Numbered from the stretch's first letter, positions 32,819-42,797 are shown. The stretch: 64,000 bases of DNA from Thalassospira sp. MCCC 1A03138 (GCF_002115785.1 NZ_JFJY01000005.1:248001-312000); one strand, 5' to 3'. A program made the numbers and translations. Notes: generated by a model not told the origin, from the letters alone.

Positions 32819-34357
32819 TTACTGGGCCGCAATCCGGTCCGACTTTACCGATGCCAGTCGTTTGCGCAGCACGGCAATCTGATCTTCTGACAGGCGCAAA
32901 CCAAGTTTCGAACGATGCCAGACAAGGTCTTCGACGCCACGTACCCATTCCTGATCAATCAGGTAACGGACCTCGGCTTCATACAGGTCATGACCATAAC
33001 AAACACCAAGGTCGGCCACGCTATTGCAGCCATCAAGCAGTTTTTCGATCCTGCTGCCATAGGCACGTAGAAGACGTTTCAGGGTTGCTTCCGGTAGCCA
33101 GTCATAACGGGCACCATAGGATTGCAGGGCCTTTTCAAAGGATGCATCGGGCAGATCACCACCGGGCAGTACTTCGCCCGCCGTCCAGGGACGATCAGTC
33201 ACGCCAAGCTGTTTTGAAATCAGTTGCAAGGCATGCTCGGCCAGCTTGCGATAGGTGGTGATTTTGCCACCAAACACATGCAGCGCCGGGACTTTGCCCT
33301 GTCCGGCTTCGAGTTTGAGCGTGTAATCACGCGAGACTTTGGATGCGTTGGCAACTTCGCCCTCGCCCGCATACAGCGGGCGCACACCGGAATAGGACCA
33401 GACAACATCCATCGGTGAAATTGGCGTTTCGAAATAATCACCAGCCAACTTGCACAGATAATCAACTTCGTCAGCACTGATTTCAACCTTGCCCGGGTCG
33501 CCAGTAAAATCGACATCGGTGGTACCGATCAGGGTAAAATCATCCTGATAGGGAATGGCGAAAACGATGCGACCATCCGGGTTCTGGAAAATGTAGCAAT
33601 GATCATGATCGAACAGTTTCGGAACCACGATATGGCTCCCCTTGACCAAACGGATGTTCGCCTTGGTTTCGGCCTTGACCACACCGTTTTCAGGATCGAT
33701 CAGCGAAGCACACCACGGTCCGGCGGCATTGATCAGCATCTTGCCATCAACAACACGCTCGGCACCGCTATCGCGATCATGCAGGATCACCTGCCATTTG
33801 CCATCCTGCTGGGTTGCACCGACACATCGGGTGCGTGTCAGGATTTCGGCACCGCATTCGCGGGCATCCATGGCGTTCAGGACAACAAGCCGCGCATCAT
33901 CGACCCAGCAATCAGAATAGACGAATGCCTTGTCCATCCCGGCCTTAAGCGGCTGCCCCGCAACATGTTTGTCTAGTGAAATGCCTGTGCTTCCCGGCAG
34001 TTTCTTGCGCCCGCCAAGATGATCATAAAGGAACAGGCCAAGGCGGATCATCCATGCCGGGCGCAGGCCGGGAACATGAGGCAGAACAAACCGCAACGGC
34101 CAGATGATATGCGGCGCATTGCCCAAAAGGATTTCGCGTTCGCTGAGCGCCTCGCGTACCAGACGGAATTCATAATGCTCAAGATAACGCAGGCCGCCAT
34201 GGATCAGCTTGGTACTGGCCGAAGACGTGGCACTTGCCAGATCGTTCATTTCGCACAGCAGGACCTTCAACCCGCGACCGGCCGCATCACGGGCGATCCC
34301 CGCCCCGTTGATTCCGCCTCCGACGATGATCAGGTCATATTCCGAATGGTTCTGCAT
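32819..34357 (-). CDS. glpD: Aerobic glycerol-3-phosphate dehydrogenase
   Basis: 512 residues, membrane-associated FAD enzyme oxidising glycerol-3-phosphate to dihydroxyacetone phosphate and passing electrons to quinone. FAD-binding GGGINGAGIARDAAGRG at the N-terminus, SSASTKLIHGGLRYLEHYEF, the substrate-domain block FTLIGTTDVDFTGDPG, VFGGKITTYRKLAE, and a C-terminal DAO_C domain. Normal length. The GlpR-like regulator at 15926 could act on it, but no other glp gene is adjacent. Confidence 0.96.
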   Translation of the reverse strand: MQNHSEYDLIIVGGGINGAGIARDAAGRGLKVLLCEMNDLASATSSASTKLIHGGLRYLEHYEFRLVREALSEREILLGNAPHIIWPLRFVLPHVPGLRPAWMIRLGLFLYDHLGGRKKLPGSTGISLDKHVAGQPLKAGMDKAFVYSDCWVDDARLVVLNAMDARECGAEILTRTRCVGATQQDGKWQVILHDRDSGAERVVDGKMLINAAGPWCASLIDPENGVVKAETKANIRLVKGSHIVVPKLFDHDHCYIFQNPDGRIVFAIPYQDDFTLIGTTDVDFTGDPGKVEISADEVDYLCKLAGDYFETPISPMDVVWSYSGVRPLYAGEGEVANASKVSRDYTLKLEAGQGKVPALHVFGGKITTYRKLAEHALQLISKQLGVTDRPWTAGEVLPGGDLPDASFEKALQSYGARYDWLPEATLKRLLRAYGSRIEKLLDGCNSVADLGVCYGHDLYEAEVRYLIDQEWVRGVEDLVWHRSKLGLRLSEDQIAVLRKRLASVKSDRIAAQ

Positions 34358-34404
34358 GGCATGAATTCCGCGCTTTAGTTTCGATATTAACCATAAAATA
34401 TTTC

Positions 34405-34416
34405 ATTTTCGAAAAT
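34405..34416. promoter_or_regulatory. ATTTTCGAAAAT palindrome upstream of glpD
   Basis: Perfect 12-bp palindrome 48 bases before the glpD start in an AT-rich promoter region, with another TTTCG at about 34379. GlpR/DeoR-type operators use TTTCG half-sites, so this is a candidate repressor site. Bases 34417-34557 hold no gene. Confidence 0.4.
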
Positions 34417-34557
34417 TTTCAAGCTCTGAATTGTGACAATTTATAGTCAAAAGCGATCGATATCTTAGCTTAGCACTACCAAAACCAATTGCATCCGATT
34501 GAAATTTCGATTATGAAAATAATGATTATCTTGGGAACGAAACCCATACGCAAAAAC

Positions 34558-34583
34558 GAAAAACCCCGCCAAATGGCGGGGCT
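34558..34583 (-). terminator. Rho-independent terminator of the asparagine synthetase gene
   Basis: On the minus strand, CCCCGCC-ATTT-GGCGGGG followed by TTTTTCG, about 35 bases after the asnB stop. Confidence 0.82.
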
Positions 34584-34615
34584 TCCGAAGGTCAAATTTT
34601 TGCAATCAGCTTCAC

Positions 34616-36556
34616 TTACGCAAGCCAGCGACGCTGCCAATCAGACAACATGGCAATTGTCCAAAGCTGGTGCGGCCAGTTGCGGTGACCTGAAAGATGC
34701 TCGGCAAACCGCTTGTTAACTTCCGCTCGGTTAAGTCCGAAATCAGAATAAAGATCATCCCGTGCCAGCAAGTCGCCTAGCCATTCCTTAAGCGGTCCAC
34801 GCAGCCATTCTGCCAACGGTACACCAAAACCGGTTTTGGGACGATCAATCAGCTCACGCGGGACATATTTGTAAAGAATACGCCGAAGGGCAACCTTTCC
34901 CACCGAACCATCCAATTTAAGGTGCGCGGGCATCCTCCATCCAAATTCGATGACGCGATGATCAATCAAAGGCACACGAACTTCAAGCGAGCTTGCCATT
35001 GATGCCCGGTCGACCTTGGTCAGAACATCATCCACCATATACATCATCGTATCCATGACCTGCATCGAGGATACATAATCAAGATTGCGGTTACGGCAGA
35101 ACTTTTCGCCCGGAAAGCGGAATTTCTTATGAGCTTTACCCGACTCATCCGCCATCAGGACATCGGGATCCCAAAGCGACAGCAACGCCTGATAACGATC
35201 CAGATCATCGCGGATCGACAAAAGTGGCGCGACTTTGTGAATCTTGTCGCCCAATGCCGCCGTCCCGCGCTTGCCGGGCAAAAGACCAATCAGCGCATCC
35301 CATTGCCCGGGCGACAGGGCCGTAAGCCCCTTGGACACCAGCGACGACCCAAATGGGATATTTTTTGCGACATTGCTGATCTGGCGCGCCCACAGATACC
35401 GATTATAACCACCAAAGGTTTCATCCCCGCCATCCCCCGAAAGGGCAACCGTAACTTCCTTGCGGGTCAGGGTCGAAATCAGGCTGGTCGGGATGGATGA
35501 ACTATCAAAGAACGGCTCATCATAGATTTCCGAAAGGCGCGGCACCAGATCAAGCGCATCCTGCGCCGTAACATAAAGCTCGGTATGGTCGGTGCCAAGG
35601 TGTTTGGCGACTTTACCGGCAAAGGCCGCCTCGTTATAGGCATCATGGTCAAAGCCGATGGAATAGGTTTTTACCGGCCGGTCGGAAATCGATTGCATCA
35701 GGGCAACGATTGCCGAGGAATCAATACCGCCGGACAGAAACGCCCCCAAGGGCACATCGGCAATCATCCGCCGTTCGACGGCATCGCGCAGCAAATCTTC
35801 AAGCGCATTGATCGCACTTTGATCATCACCACTCCAATGATGGTTCTGACCGCTTAGAACGGCATCTTCGACCGACCAGTACGCAAATTCGGATGCATGG
35901 CCTTCACCCGTGATTTCAAGAATGTGTCCGGGCTGCAACATTTTGGCATGGGCATAGATCGAATGCCCTGATGGCACATAGCCAAACCGCAAATAGGCAT
36001 CAAGGGCGGTACGATTGACCTCGCGCGAGATGACATTGCCCGCGATCAGGCCTTTAAGCTCGGACGCAAAGGCGATGTTCCCGTCATAACGCGACCAGTA
36101 GAGCGGCTTGACCCCCAAACGATCACGCACCAGCGTCAACTTGCCGGTCTTTTTATCCCAAAGGGCGATGGCGAACATGCCGATCAGGCGTTTGACCGTA
36201 TCGCGCACGCCCCAGCGGGCCATGCATTCAAGGATCACCTCGCTATCGGAATGACCGCGCCACGCGACATTTTCACCGGCCAGTTTGGCACGAAGGTCCT
36301 CGGCGTTATAGACCTCGCCATTATAAACCATGACGTATCTGCCATCGGCCGAATGCATTGGCTGTTTTCCGGCATCGGAAAGATCGATGATGGCAAGGCG
36401 ACGCTGCCCCAGCGCCAGTCCGGCATCGCTATCGCACCAGACATCGCCGCCGTCCGGCCCGCGATGAAGCAATGCATCGGTCATGCGCGTGATGGTTTCG
36501 CGCAATTTATCGCCGTCGCTATTGCGATCAAGCCACAGACCAGTGATGCCGCACAT
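34616..36556 (-). CDS. asnB: Asparagine synthetase, glutamine-hydrolysing
   Basis: 646 residues from the ATG at 36556; longer versions would bury the essential Cys2 (MCGITGLW). An N-terminal glutaminase domain (GPDGGDVWCDSD, MVYNGEVYNAEDL, GHSDSEVILE) is followed by a synthetase domain with PP-loop LSGGIDSSAIVALM and VALSGDGGDETFGGYNRYLW. It converts aspartate to asparagine with ATP and glutamine. Complete, monocistronic with its own terminator, and divergent from an Lrp-family gene. Paralogous AsnB enzymes also serve in polysaccharide clusters, but no such genes are visible here. Confidence 0.93.
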   Translation of the reverse strand: MCGITGLWLDRNSDGDKLRETITRMTDALLHRGPDGGDVWCDSDAGLALGQRRLAIIDLSDAGKQPMHSADGRYVMVYNGEVYNAEDLRAKLAGENVAWRGHSDSEVILECMARWGVRDTVKRLIGMFAIALWDKKTGKLTLVRDRLGVKPLYWSRYDGNIAFASELKGLIAGNVISREVNRTALDAYLRFGYVPSGHSIYAHAKMLQPGHILEITGEGHASEFAYWSVEDAVLSGQNHHWSGDDQSAINALEDLLRDAVERRMIADVPLGAFLSGGIDSSAIVALMQSISDRPVKTYSIGFDHDAYNEAAFAGKVAKHLGTDHTELYVTAQDALDLVPRLSEIYDEPFFDSSSIPTSLISTLTRKEVTVALSGDGGDETFGGYNRYLWARQISNVAKNIPFGSSLVSKGLTALSPGQWDALIGLLPGKRGTAALGDKIHKVAPLLSIRDDLDRYQALLSLWDPDVLMADESGKAHKKFRFPGEKFCRNRNLDYVSSMQVMDTMMYMVDDVLTKVDRASMASSLEVRVPLIDHRVIEFGWRMPAHLKLDGSVGKVALRRILYKYVPRELIDRPKTGFGVPLAEWLRGPLKEWLGDLLARDDLYSDFGLNRAEVNKRFAEHLSGHRNWPHQLWTIAMLSDWQRRWLA

Positions 36557-36719
36557 GAAAAATATCCCTTTATCATTTGCCCTACTTAAAAACGATCCGG
36601 GCGCGTTCGACAACCAAAATCATGGGCTTGCCGACATGGATTTGCAGTTTGTTTCGGGGATTTTGGTCGCATGCAATGGCAAGCGGTGATAAACAGGCAG
36701 CATTGCCCATCAAGCTGGA

Positions 36720-37232
36720 ATGACCATGCTGAAACTGGATCGACTGTTCATCAAAATCCTGCAGGTTTTGCAAACCAATGGCCGGATTTCGAACCTTGAT
36801 CTTTCAGAAGAGGTCAATCTGTCGCCATCACCCTGTCTGGAGCGGGTGCGCAAGCTTGAGGAAGCCGGGCTGATCACGCAGTATCTGGCGGAAATCGACC
36901 TTGATAAAATCGGCGCCAACCTGCACATCATGGCAGAAATCACGCTGGGCAATCATCTAGTCGATGATTTCAAACGGTTCGAAGCCGCGATCACCGATGT
37001 GCCCGAAGTCATATCATGCTACAAAATCGCCGGTCCGTTCGATTACACGATGGATATGATCTGCCGCGATATCGCGCATTTTAATCAGCTGAAAGAAAAG
37101 CTTCTGGCCGCCAAAATCGGGATCGAACATTTCCGCGGCCATGTGGTGATGGAACGCACCAAAACATTTTCGGGCTATCCGCTCGAAAGCCTGACCGCGC
37201 CCTCGCCACTTGACGGCGTGCTTAAGGGCTAG
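36720..37232 (+). CDS. Lrp/AsnC-family transcriptional regulator
   Basis: 170 residues (an ATG at 36726 is equally likely). N-terminal HTH_AsnC: LQTNGRISNLDLSEEVNLSP, SPCLERVRKLEEAGLI; C-terminal RAM ligand domain: VPEVISCYKIAGPFDYTMDM, GIEHFRGHVVMERTKTFSGY. The SPSPCLERV motif and FSGYP ending match PutR/BkdR-like regulators responding to amino acids. Divergent from asnB, which it may control. Its 3' end overlaps the convergent AcoR gene by four bases. Paralogue at 55985. Confidence 0.88.
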   Translation: MTMLKLDRLFIKILQVLQTNGRISNLDLSEEVNLSPSPCLERVRKLEEAGLITQYLAEIDLDKIGANLHIMAEITLGNHLVDDFKRFEAAITDVPEVISCYKIAGPFDYTMDMICRDIAHFNQLKEKLLAAKIGIEHFRGHVVMERTKTFSGYPLESLTAPSPLDGVLKG

Positions 37233-39151
37233 GCTTCACGTCTTATATCGAACCGATCCATCTTGCGATAAAGCGTATTGCGACTGATGCCGAGCGCCTT
37301 GGCGGTTTTGCTGATATGCCAGCGGTGATCATCAAGCACCTGACGCAATGCATCGGCTTCAGCCCGCTTCAGGATCGATCCGGCAGGGGCCGGGTCGCAC
37401 GTAACGGTTTCGTGGAAATCATCGGGCAGGTGCGACCTCAGGATCAAACCACCTTCGGCAAAGACGCAGGCATATTGCAAGACATTAACCAGTTCGCGGA
37501 TGTTGCCCGGCCAGTCATGGCGTGCCAGCAATTCAAGAACATCGTCCGAACAACGAACATCCCCCGCCATATCGCCAGAAACACCGCGAAGAAGCCGGGC
37601 GATGAGATCGGGCAGATCGGACCGTTCGCGAAGCGCTGGCAGGGAAAGCCGCGCCCCTTTGATCCGGTAAAGCAGATCTTCGCGGAATTTGCCATCCGCG
37701 ACGGCACGGGTCAGATCGACATTGCTGGCACAAATCAGACGGAAATTGACCGGCACGGACTTGGTACTGCCAAGCGGCTCAACCGTGCGCTGCTCAAGCA
37801 CGCGCAAAAGCCGTCCCTGTGCCGATAACGGCATATCGCCGATTTCATCCAGAAACAGCGTCCCGCCATCCGCCTGTTTGATCCGCCCGCCAAAACCATC
37901 ACGCGCCGCCCCGGTAAAGGCACCACCGGCATGACCAAACAATTCGCTTTCGATCAGGCTTTCGGGAAGGGCCGCGCAATTGATCGCGACAAAAGGTTTG
38001 CGCGTGCCAACCGCTGCCGCATGGATGGCACGCGCCATATGTTCCTTGCCGCTGCCGGTTTCGCCCGACATCAGAACATTGATACGGTTGGTAATAAGCT
38101 TGCTGCCGACCTTGTAAAGACGACGGATTGCCGGGTCCTGATCGGGTATGTCACCGGTTTCGTTCGCCGCCAAACGTACGGACGAACGCGATACTGGTGC
38201 GGGCCGCATCGAAATGAATTTGCGCCGCTGCTTTTCGGGCAAGGTCACCCGCCCGAACAGAAGCCCCCCACCATTAACCGGCAGGGCCTTGGCCGATCCG
38301 GAGGTCGAAGTTTCCTCCCCCACGCCAAGGGTGGTGATCAGGCCATCAAGATCAAAACCGAACATCGATTGCACATCGCGCGCATTGTCCACCGCGGCCA
38401 GCAAACGGCGCGCGGTTGAGGTTGCTCCGCGAATATTGCCATCCGGGCCAATCGAAATCAGGGCGTCACGGGTCGATCCGACATGCTGGGCATCGGGATG
38501 AAGATGCAGGATCAGATCGGATGCACATTCATCAAAGAACAGGATACGTTCAAGCGCATCGGCATAATCGGCAATCAGGCTTCGGACACGCAAACAATCC
38601 GTACGTTTGATGTCTTCGCGCACGGCAGAAACATCAAGGACCGAACAAACCTGCCCTTCGGGGGCAAATACCGGGGCGGCCGTACAGGTCAGCACTGCAT
38701 GTTGCGCCAGAAAATGTTCGTCCTTGTGAATGGTGATCGGACGGCCTTCAACGATGCAGGTGCCGATACCGTTGGTACCTTCGCGTTCCTCGCTCCAGAC
38801 CGCCCCCGGCAGAAGGCCGTTGGTGCGAAACGATGGCAGCAGCGTGTGGGCTGCGACACTGTCAAGGATCACACCGTCATTATCGGTCAGGAAAACCGCA
38901 TAGCCCGACGCATCGATTTTGCGATAAAGGGTGCGCACCAGATCATGGGCATGATGATAGAGCCGCCCGCTGCGATCTCGACGCTGGCGGGTCTGACTTT
39001 CAGGCATGACTTCGGGACGGCGCCGCGTGTCATGGGCAAGGCCAAAGCGCTGTTCGCAGCGTTGCCAGCTTTCAAGGACGGCGCGATTTTGGGCGACGCC
39101 ACTTAACTGCAACGCAGCTTCTATCCGTCCACCGTAATGGTTTCCAGACAT
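37229..39151 (-). CDS. Sigma-54-dependent activator, AcoR-like
   Basis: 640 residues. A GAF-type sensor (LTDNDGVILDSVAAHTLLPS, EGTNGIGTCIVEGRPITIHK) is followed by a PAS-like section and an AAA+ domain: Walker A SGETGSGKEHMA, the sigma-54-contacting GAFTGA, Walker B GGTLFLDEIGDM, and RICASNV-type sensor LICASNVDLTRA. A C-terminal Fis-type HTH follows (HISKTAKALGISRNTLYRKM). The GTNGIGT block is diagnostic for AcoR-type activators of acetoin, alcohol or aldehyde catabolism. It is divergent from an aldehyde dehydrogenase gene preceded by a sigma-54 promoter. Confidence 0.92.
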   Translation of the reverse strand: MSGNHYGGRIEAALQLSGVAQNRAVLESWQRCEQRFGLAHDTRRRPEVMPESQTRQRRDRSGRLYHHAHDLVRTLYRKIDASGYAVFLTDNDGVILDSVAAHTLLPSFRTNGLLPGAVWSEEREGTNGIGTCIVEGRPITIHKDEHFLAQHAVLTCTAAPVFAPEGQVCSVLDVSAVREDIKRTDCLRVRSLIADYADALERILFFDECASDLILHLHPDAQHVGSTRDALISIGPDGNIRGATSTARRLLAAVDNARDVQSMFGFDLDGLITTLGVGEETSTSGSAKALPVNGGGLLFGRVTLPEKQRRKFISMRPAPVSRSSVRLAANETGDIPDQDPAIRRLYKVGSKLITNRINVLMSGETGSGKEHMARAIHAAAVGTRKPFVAINCAALPESLIESELFGHAGGAFTGAARDGFGGRIKQADGGTLFLDEIGDMPLSAQGRLLRVLEQRTVEPLGSTKSVPVNFRLICASNVDLTRAVADGKFREDLLYRIKGARLSLPALRERSDLPDLIARLLRGVSGDMAGDVRCSDDVLELLARHDWPGNIRELVNVLQYACVFAEGGLILRSHLPDDFHETVTCDPAPAGSILKRAEADALRQVLDDHRWHISKTAKALGISRNTLYRKMDRFDIRREA

Positions 39152-39309
39152 AAGACGTTATCTCCCTTGTGCCGGTGTTTTATCGGGAATGCGTTCTGGC
39201 ATCGCCCGGCTTGCGGATTTGTCCGCGTCCGATCACAGGCAGGATCGTAACACACCAAAGCCCCGAAACGCCAAAAGGTTTCACTGCAAATCCGCGGCAT
39301 AATCGGGTG

Positions 39310-39327
39310 TGTCACGAATATGGGACA
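39310..39327. promoter_or_regulatory. TGTC-N10-GACA dyad, candidate AcoR upstream activating site
   Basis: TGTC (39310-39313) and GACA (39324-39327) lie about 130 bases before the -24/-12 element; a related ATGACACA lies at 39361-39368. Distances of 80-200 bp are usual for activators that loop to sigma-54 polymerase. The rest of the 385-base gap (39152-39536) holds no gene. Confidence 0.4.
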
Positions 39328-39456
39328 GTTTGTATCATCTGTGCCACCGTCGGGAACGGAATGACACAATCGCTCCCAATCACCGCCCTCCTCCAACCGA
39401 TTGTTAAAAGACGAAAAAACGGATCATTCGATCATCTGGCACGGGATTTTACGAAC

Positions 39457-39472
39457 TGGCACGGGCTTTGCG
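39457..39472 (+). promoter_or_regulatory. Sigma-54 (-24/-12) promoter of the aldehyde dehydrogenase gene
   Basis: TGGCAC (39457-39462), five-base spacer, TTGCG (39468-39472): GG and GC are correctly spaced for RpoN. It lies 64 bases before the start codon and opposite an AcoR-type activator with GAFTGA. Confidence 0.8.
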
Positions 39473-39536
39473 GAAATGTCAGGGCCAAAACCAAAAACAG
39501 GTGGCAAAGCCGCCTTCCGATCATGGAGGATCCAAG

Positions 39537-41057
39537 ATGATTTACAAGAATCCGGGCGACGCGGGCAGCGTCGTTGCATTCAAATCCCGTTATGACAACT
39601 ATATCGGTGGCGAATGGACCGCCCCGGCCAAGGGCCAGTATTTCGAAAATGTCTCGCCGGTGAATGGCAAGCCGTTCTGCGAAATCGCACGATCCAGTTC
39701 GGAAGATATCGAAAAGGCACTTGATGCCGCCCATGCCGCCGCCGATGCATGGGGCAAAACATCGGTCACCGAACGCGCCAATATCCTCAATAAAATCGCC
39801 GACCGCATGGAACAGAACCTTGAAATGCTGGCGGTTGCCGAAACATGGGATAATGGCAAGGCCGTGCGTGAAACGCTGGCCGCCGATATTCCGCTGGCGA
39901 TTGATCATTTCCGGTATTTTGCCGGTGCGATCCGCGCCCAGGAAGGATCGCTTGGCGAGATTGACGACAACACCGTCGCCTATCATTTCCATGAACCGCT
40001 TGGCGTTGTCGGGCAGATCATCCCATGGAACTTCCCAATCCTGATGGCAGTCTGGAAACTCGCCCCGGCACTGGCGGCTGGCAACTGCGTTGTCCTGAAA
40101 CCGGCCGAACAGACCCCGGCATCAATTTGCGTGCTGCTGGAACTGGTTGGTGATCTTCTTCCGGCCGGTGTGCTGAACGTTGTGCAGGGCTTCGGGGTCG
40201 AAGCAGGCAAACCATTGGCACAAAGCAACCGGGTCGCCAAGGTCGCCTTTACCGGTGAAACCACCACCGGCCGCCTGATCATGCAATATGCCAGTGAAAA
40301 CATCATTCCGGTTACGCTGGAACTGGGTGGCAAATCGCCCAACATCTTCTTTGATGACGTGATGGCACAGGATGACGATTTCCGTCAGAAAGCCGCCGAA
40401 GGCCTGACCATGTTCGCGCTCAACCAGGGCGAGGTCTGCACCTGCCCGTCGCGCGCACTTATTCAGGAAAATATCTATGACAAGTTCATGGATAGCGTGC
40501 TTTCACGCGTGGCCCACATCAAGCAGGGCAACCCGCTTGATAGTGAAACCATGATCGGCGCGCAGGCATCGACCGAACAGATGGAAAAAATCCTGTCCTA
40601 TCTTGATATCGGCAAGCAGGAGGGTGCCGAAGTCCTTTGCGGCGGTGGCAAGGCGGAACTGGGTGGTGATCTTTCGACCGGGTTCTATATCCAGCCAACC
40701 ATCTTCAAGGGCCATAACCGGATGCGGATTTTCCAGGAGGAAATCTTTGGCCCGGTGGTTTCCGCCACGACCTTCAAGGACGAGGCCGAGGCGCTAAAAA
40801 TCGCCAATGACACGCTTTACGGTCTTGGTGCCGGGGTCTGGACCCGTGATGGCACACGCGCCTACCGGTTTGGCCGCAATATCAAGGCCGGTCGCGTCTG
40901 GACCAATTGCTATCACCTTTATCCGGCACATGCGGCCTTTGGCGGCTACAAGCAATCAGGCATCGGACGTGAAAACCACAAGATGATGCTAAACCATTAT
41001 CAGCAGACCAAGAACCTGCTGGTTTCGTATGATCCGAAACCGATGGGCTTCTTCTGA
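39537..41057 (+). CDS. Aldehyde dehydrogenase (acetaldehyde-type, AldB/ExaC-like)
   Basis: 506 residues from the ATG at 39537 with GGAGGA seven bases upstream. NAD-binding and catalytic blocks are complete: [52 protein letters not shown] (general base Glu), [15 protein letters not shown] (catalytic Cys). The ending [31 protein letters not shown] is characteristic of AldB/ExaC acetaldehyde dehydrogenases. It oxidises short aldehydes to acids. Controlled by the sigma-54 promoter at 39457 and probably by the adjacent AcoR-like activator. Confidence 0.93.
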   Translation: MIYKNPGDAGSVVAFKSRYDNYIGGEWTAPAKGQYFENVSPVNGKPFCEIARSSSEDIEKALDAAHAAADAWGKTSVTERANILNKIADRMEQNLEMLAVAETWDNGKAVRETLAADIPLAIDHFRYFAGAIRAQEGSLGEIDDNTVAYHFHEPLGVVGQIIPWNFPILMAVWKLAPALAAGNCVVLKPAEQTPASICVLLELVGDLLPAGVLNVVQGFGVEAGKPLAQSNRVAKVAFTGETTTGRLIMQYASENIIPVTLELGGKSPNIFFDDVMAQDDDFRQKAAEGLTMFALNQGEVCTCPSRALIQENIYDKFMDSVLSRVAHIKQGNPLDSETMIGAQASTEQMEKILSYLDIGKQEGAEVLCGGGKAELGGDLSTGFYIQPTIFKGHNRMRIFQEEIFGPVVSATTFKDEAEALKIANDTLYGLGAGVWTRDGTRAYRFGRNIKAGRVWTNCYHLYPAHAAFGGYKQSGIGRENHKMMLNHYQQTKNLLVSYDPKPMGFF

Positions 41058-41117
41058 TCGGAATGCTCTGGCCGGGGTCCTGTTCGTCCCCGGCCCTTCC
41101 CGATACAGGAGGCGAAG

Positions 41118-41531
41118 ATGACAGCAGATCAAATTCCGGCACGAGTGACGGCCACCGACGCGGCCACCGCCCTGATCCGGAAGCTTAAGGACATTCACGG
41201 CCCCCTGATGTTTCATCAGTCGGGTGGATGCTGCGACGGCAGTGCACCGATGTGCTTTCCGAATGGGGAGTTCAAAACCGGCGATCAGGACGTGTTGCTG
41301 GGCGAGATTGAAGGCAGCCCGTTTTACATCGGACGCGCACAATTCGAATATTGGCGTCACACACAGCTGATCATTGACGTCGTGGATGGACGCGGCGGGA
41401 TGTTTTCGCTTGAGGGACCCGAAGGCAAACGCTTTCTGACCCGATCACGCATCTTCACCGATGACGAATGGAATGCACTGAAACACGCAGAACAAGGAAA
41501 CGAGCAATCTAAAACAGAAGCAAGAACGTAA
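41118..41531 (+). CDS. DUF779 family protein
   Basis: 137 residues. The conserved MFHQSGGCCDGSAPMCFPNG motif, with a Cys-Cys pair plus a third Cys, and FYIGRAQFEYWRHTQLIIDV identify DUF779. Members are regularly found next to AldB/ExaC-type aldehyde dehydrogenases. The three cysteines suggest a redox or metal role, not established. It follows the dehydrogenase by 60 bases and ends before a terminator, so it is the second gene of that operon. Confidence 0.88.
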   Translation: MTADQIPARVTATDAATALIRKLKDIHGPLMFHQSGGCCDGSAPMCFPNGEFKTGDQDVLLGEIEGSPFYIGRAQFEYWRHTQLIIDVVDGRGGMFSLEGPEGKRFLTRSRIFTDDEWNALKHAEQGNEQSKTEART

Positions 41532-41632
41532 AGAAGATTACCAACGCAGATTTACCCGTGACATTGCGCGATCCCTGCCTCCCACAGTGCCTGCTCGCCA
41601 ATGTCTGAAGATGCCGGACGCATCTTCCCCTT

Positions 41633-41673
41633 GCCCGTCGCCATTCCCCCCGAACAGGCGGCGGGCTTTTTTT
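41633..41673 (+). terminator. Rho-independent terminator of the aldehyde dehydrogenase operon
   Basis: GCCCGTCGCC pairs with GGCGGCGGGC (one G-T pair), followed by TTTTTTT. It lies at the convergent junction with the YeiH-type gene. Confidence 0.82.
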
Positions 41674-41681
41674 GTCTGCGA

Positions 41682-42686
41682 TCAGGCCAAAATCACCAGC
41701 ACCAGAAAACCAAGTGCACACAGCACCAGAAGCGAAAGAAGGGCTGCGGCAATGACCCGCCCGCCGACATGCATGACGCTTCGGATATCGACACTTAACC
41801 CCAATGCCGCCATGGCAAGGATGGTCAGGAAGGATGAGGTTGTGCGCATCGGTTCCAGCGCGATTTCGGGGATCAGACCAAACGAGCGTGCCGCCATCAT
41901 CGCAACGAACCCGACAATGAACCACGGCACCATCTGGGTGACAGGAAGGCGGACCTCGCGTTTGCGCTCCCCCATAAGGGCAAGCGCAAAGATCACCGGG
42001 CCAAGCATCAGAACCCGGATCAGCTTGACCAGGGTGCCGACCTGCACGGCCAAGGCTCCTGCCGGGGCGGTCGCAGCCAGAACCTGCGGGACGGCATAAA
42101 CCGTCAGCCCGGAAAAGATACCATACTGCGCGGCACTCAAGCCCAGACCGACATGCACCAGCGGCAGAACAAAGACAAACAGAACCCCCAGAACGGCGGT
42201 AAAGGCGATGGATGCCGCGACATCATCGGATTTTGCCGAAATCACCGGGGCGGTGGCGGCAATCGCCGAATTGCCGCAGATCGAATTGCCGCACGCCACC
42301 AGCATCGCTAAATGCTTCGACAGTCCAAGTAACCGCCCGATATGGAAGCTTAAAAACAGACTGGCGCAAACCACCAGAACAATGGCCGCAATCAGGCCAA
42401 AGCCCGCCTGCCCCAAAGCCTGCGCACTGATTGAGGCACCTAGGAAGACAATCGCGATTTCAAGCACGGTCTTCCCACAAAACCGCACACCATCATGAAA
42501 CGGCTTGGCAAGGCCAAACACGGATCGCACCACCACACCAAGCAGGATGGCAAAAACCAGACTTTCGATCCAGCCATGCCCCAAAAGGCTACGCTCCGCC
42601 TGCTCAACCAGTTTGGCGATCAGGGCAATCGCCGTGGTCAGGAACAGACCGGGCAAAAGGGATTTGAGGTGGGCTTTAAAAAACAT
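41682..42686 (-). CDS. YeiH-family (UPF0324) putative sulfate/anion exporter
   Basis: 334 residues with about ten membrane segments. Diagnostic blocks: EIAIVFLGASISAQALGQAG, VACGNSICGNSAIAATAPVI (the CGNSICGNSAI motif of UPF0324), MVPWFIVGFVAMMAARSFGL and ALGLSVDIRSVMHVGGRVIA. The family is linked to export of sulfate from sulfonate breakdown, but direct evidence is limited. Divergent from a LysR regulator, as in E. coli yeiH-yeiE. Confidence 0.87.
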   Translation of the reverse strand: MFFKAHLKSLLPGLFLTTAIALIAKLVEQAERSLLGHGWIESLVFAILLGVVVRSVFGLAKPFHDGVRFCGKTVLEIAIVFLGASISAQALGQAGFGLIAAIVLVVCASLFLSFHIGRLLGLSKHLAMLVACGNSICGNSAIAATAPVISAKSDDVAASIAFTAVLGVLFVFVLPLVHVGLGLSAAQYGIFSGLTVYAVPQVLAATAPAGALAVQVGTLVKLIRVLMLGPVIFALALMGERKREVRLPVTQMVPWFIVGFVAMMAARSFGLIPEIALEPMRTTSSFLTILAMAALGLSVDIRSVMHVGGRVIAAALLSLLVLCALGFLVLVILA

Positions 42687-42741
42687 GATCTGCCTGTAAA
42701 ATGTGACAGGCGAAAAATCACACGATCAATCATTTACTTCC

Positions 42742-42770
42742 ATCGAATAAAAATTGATATTTCATTCGAT
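42742..42770. promoter_or_regulatory. ATCGAAT-N15-ATTCGAT dyad between yeiH-type gene and LysR gene
   Basis: A perfect 7-bp inverted repeat (42742-42748 and 42764-42770) centred in the divergent promoter region, 28 bases before the LysR start. It is a natural candidate binding site for that regulator. Confidence 0.45.
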
Positions 42771-42797
42771 AATTTCGAACAATAACGGGCATGTGCC

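Noticed and set aside
39437-39452. Second sigma-54 promoter upstream of the aldehyde dehydrogenase
   Set aside because: TGGCAC occurs, but no TTGC follows at the required spacing; only the copy at 39457 fits.
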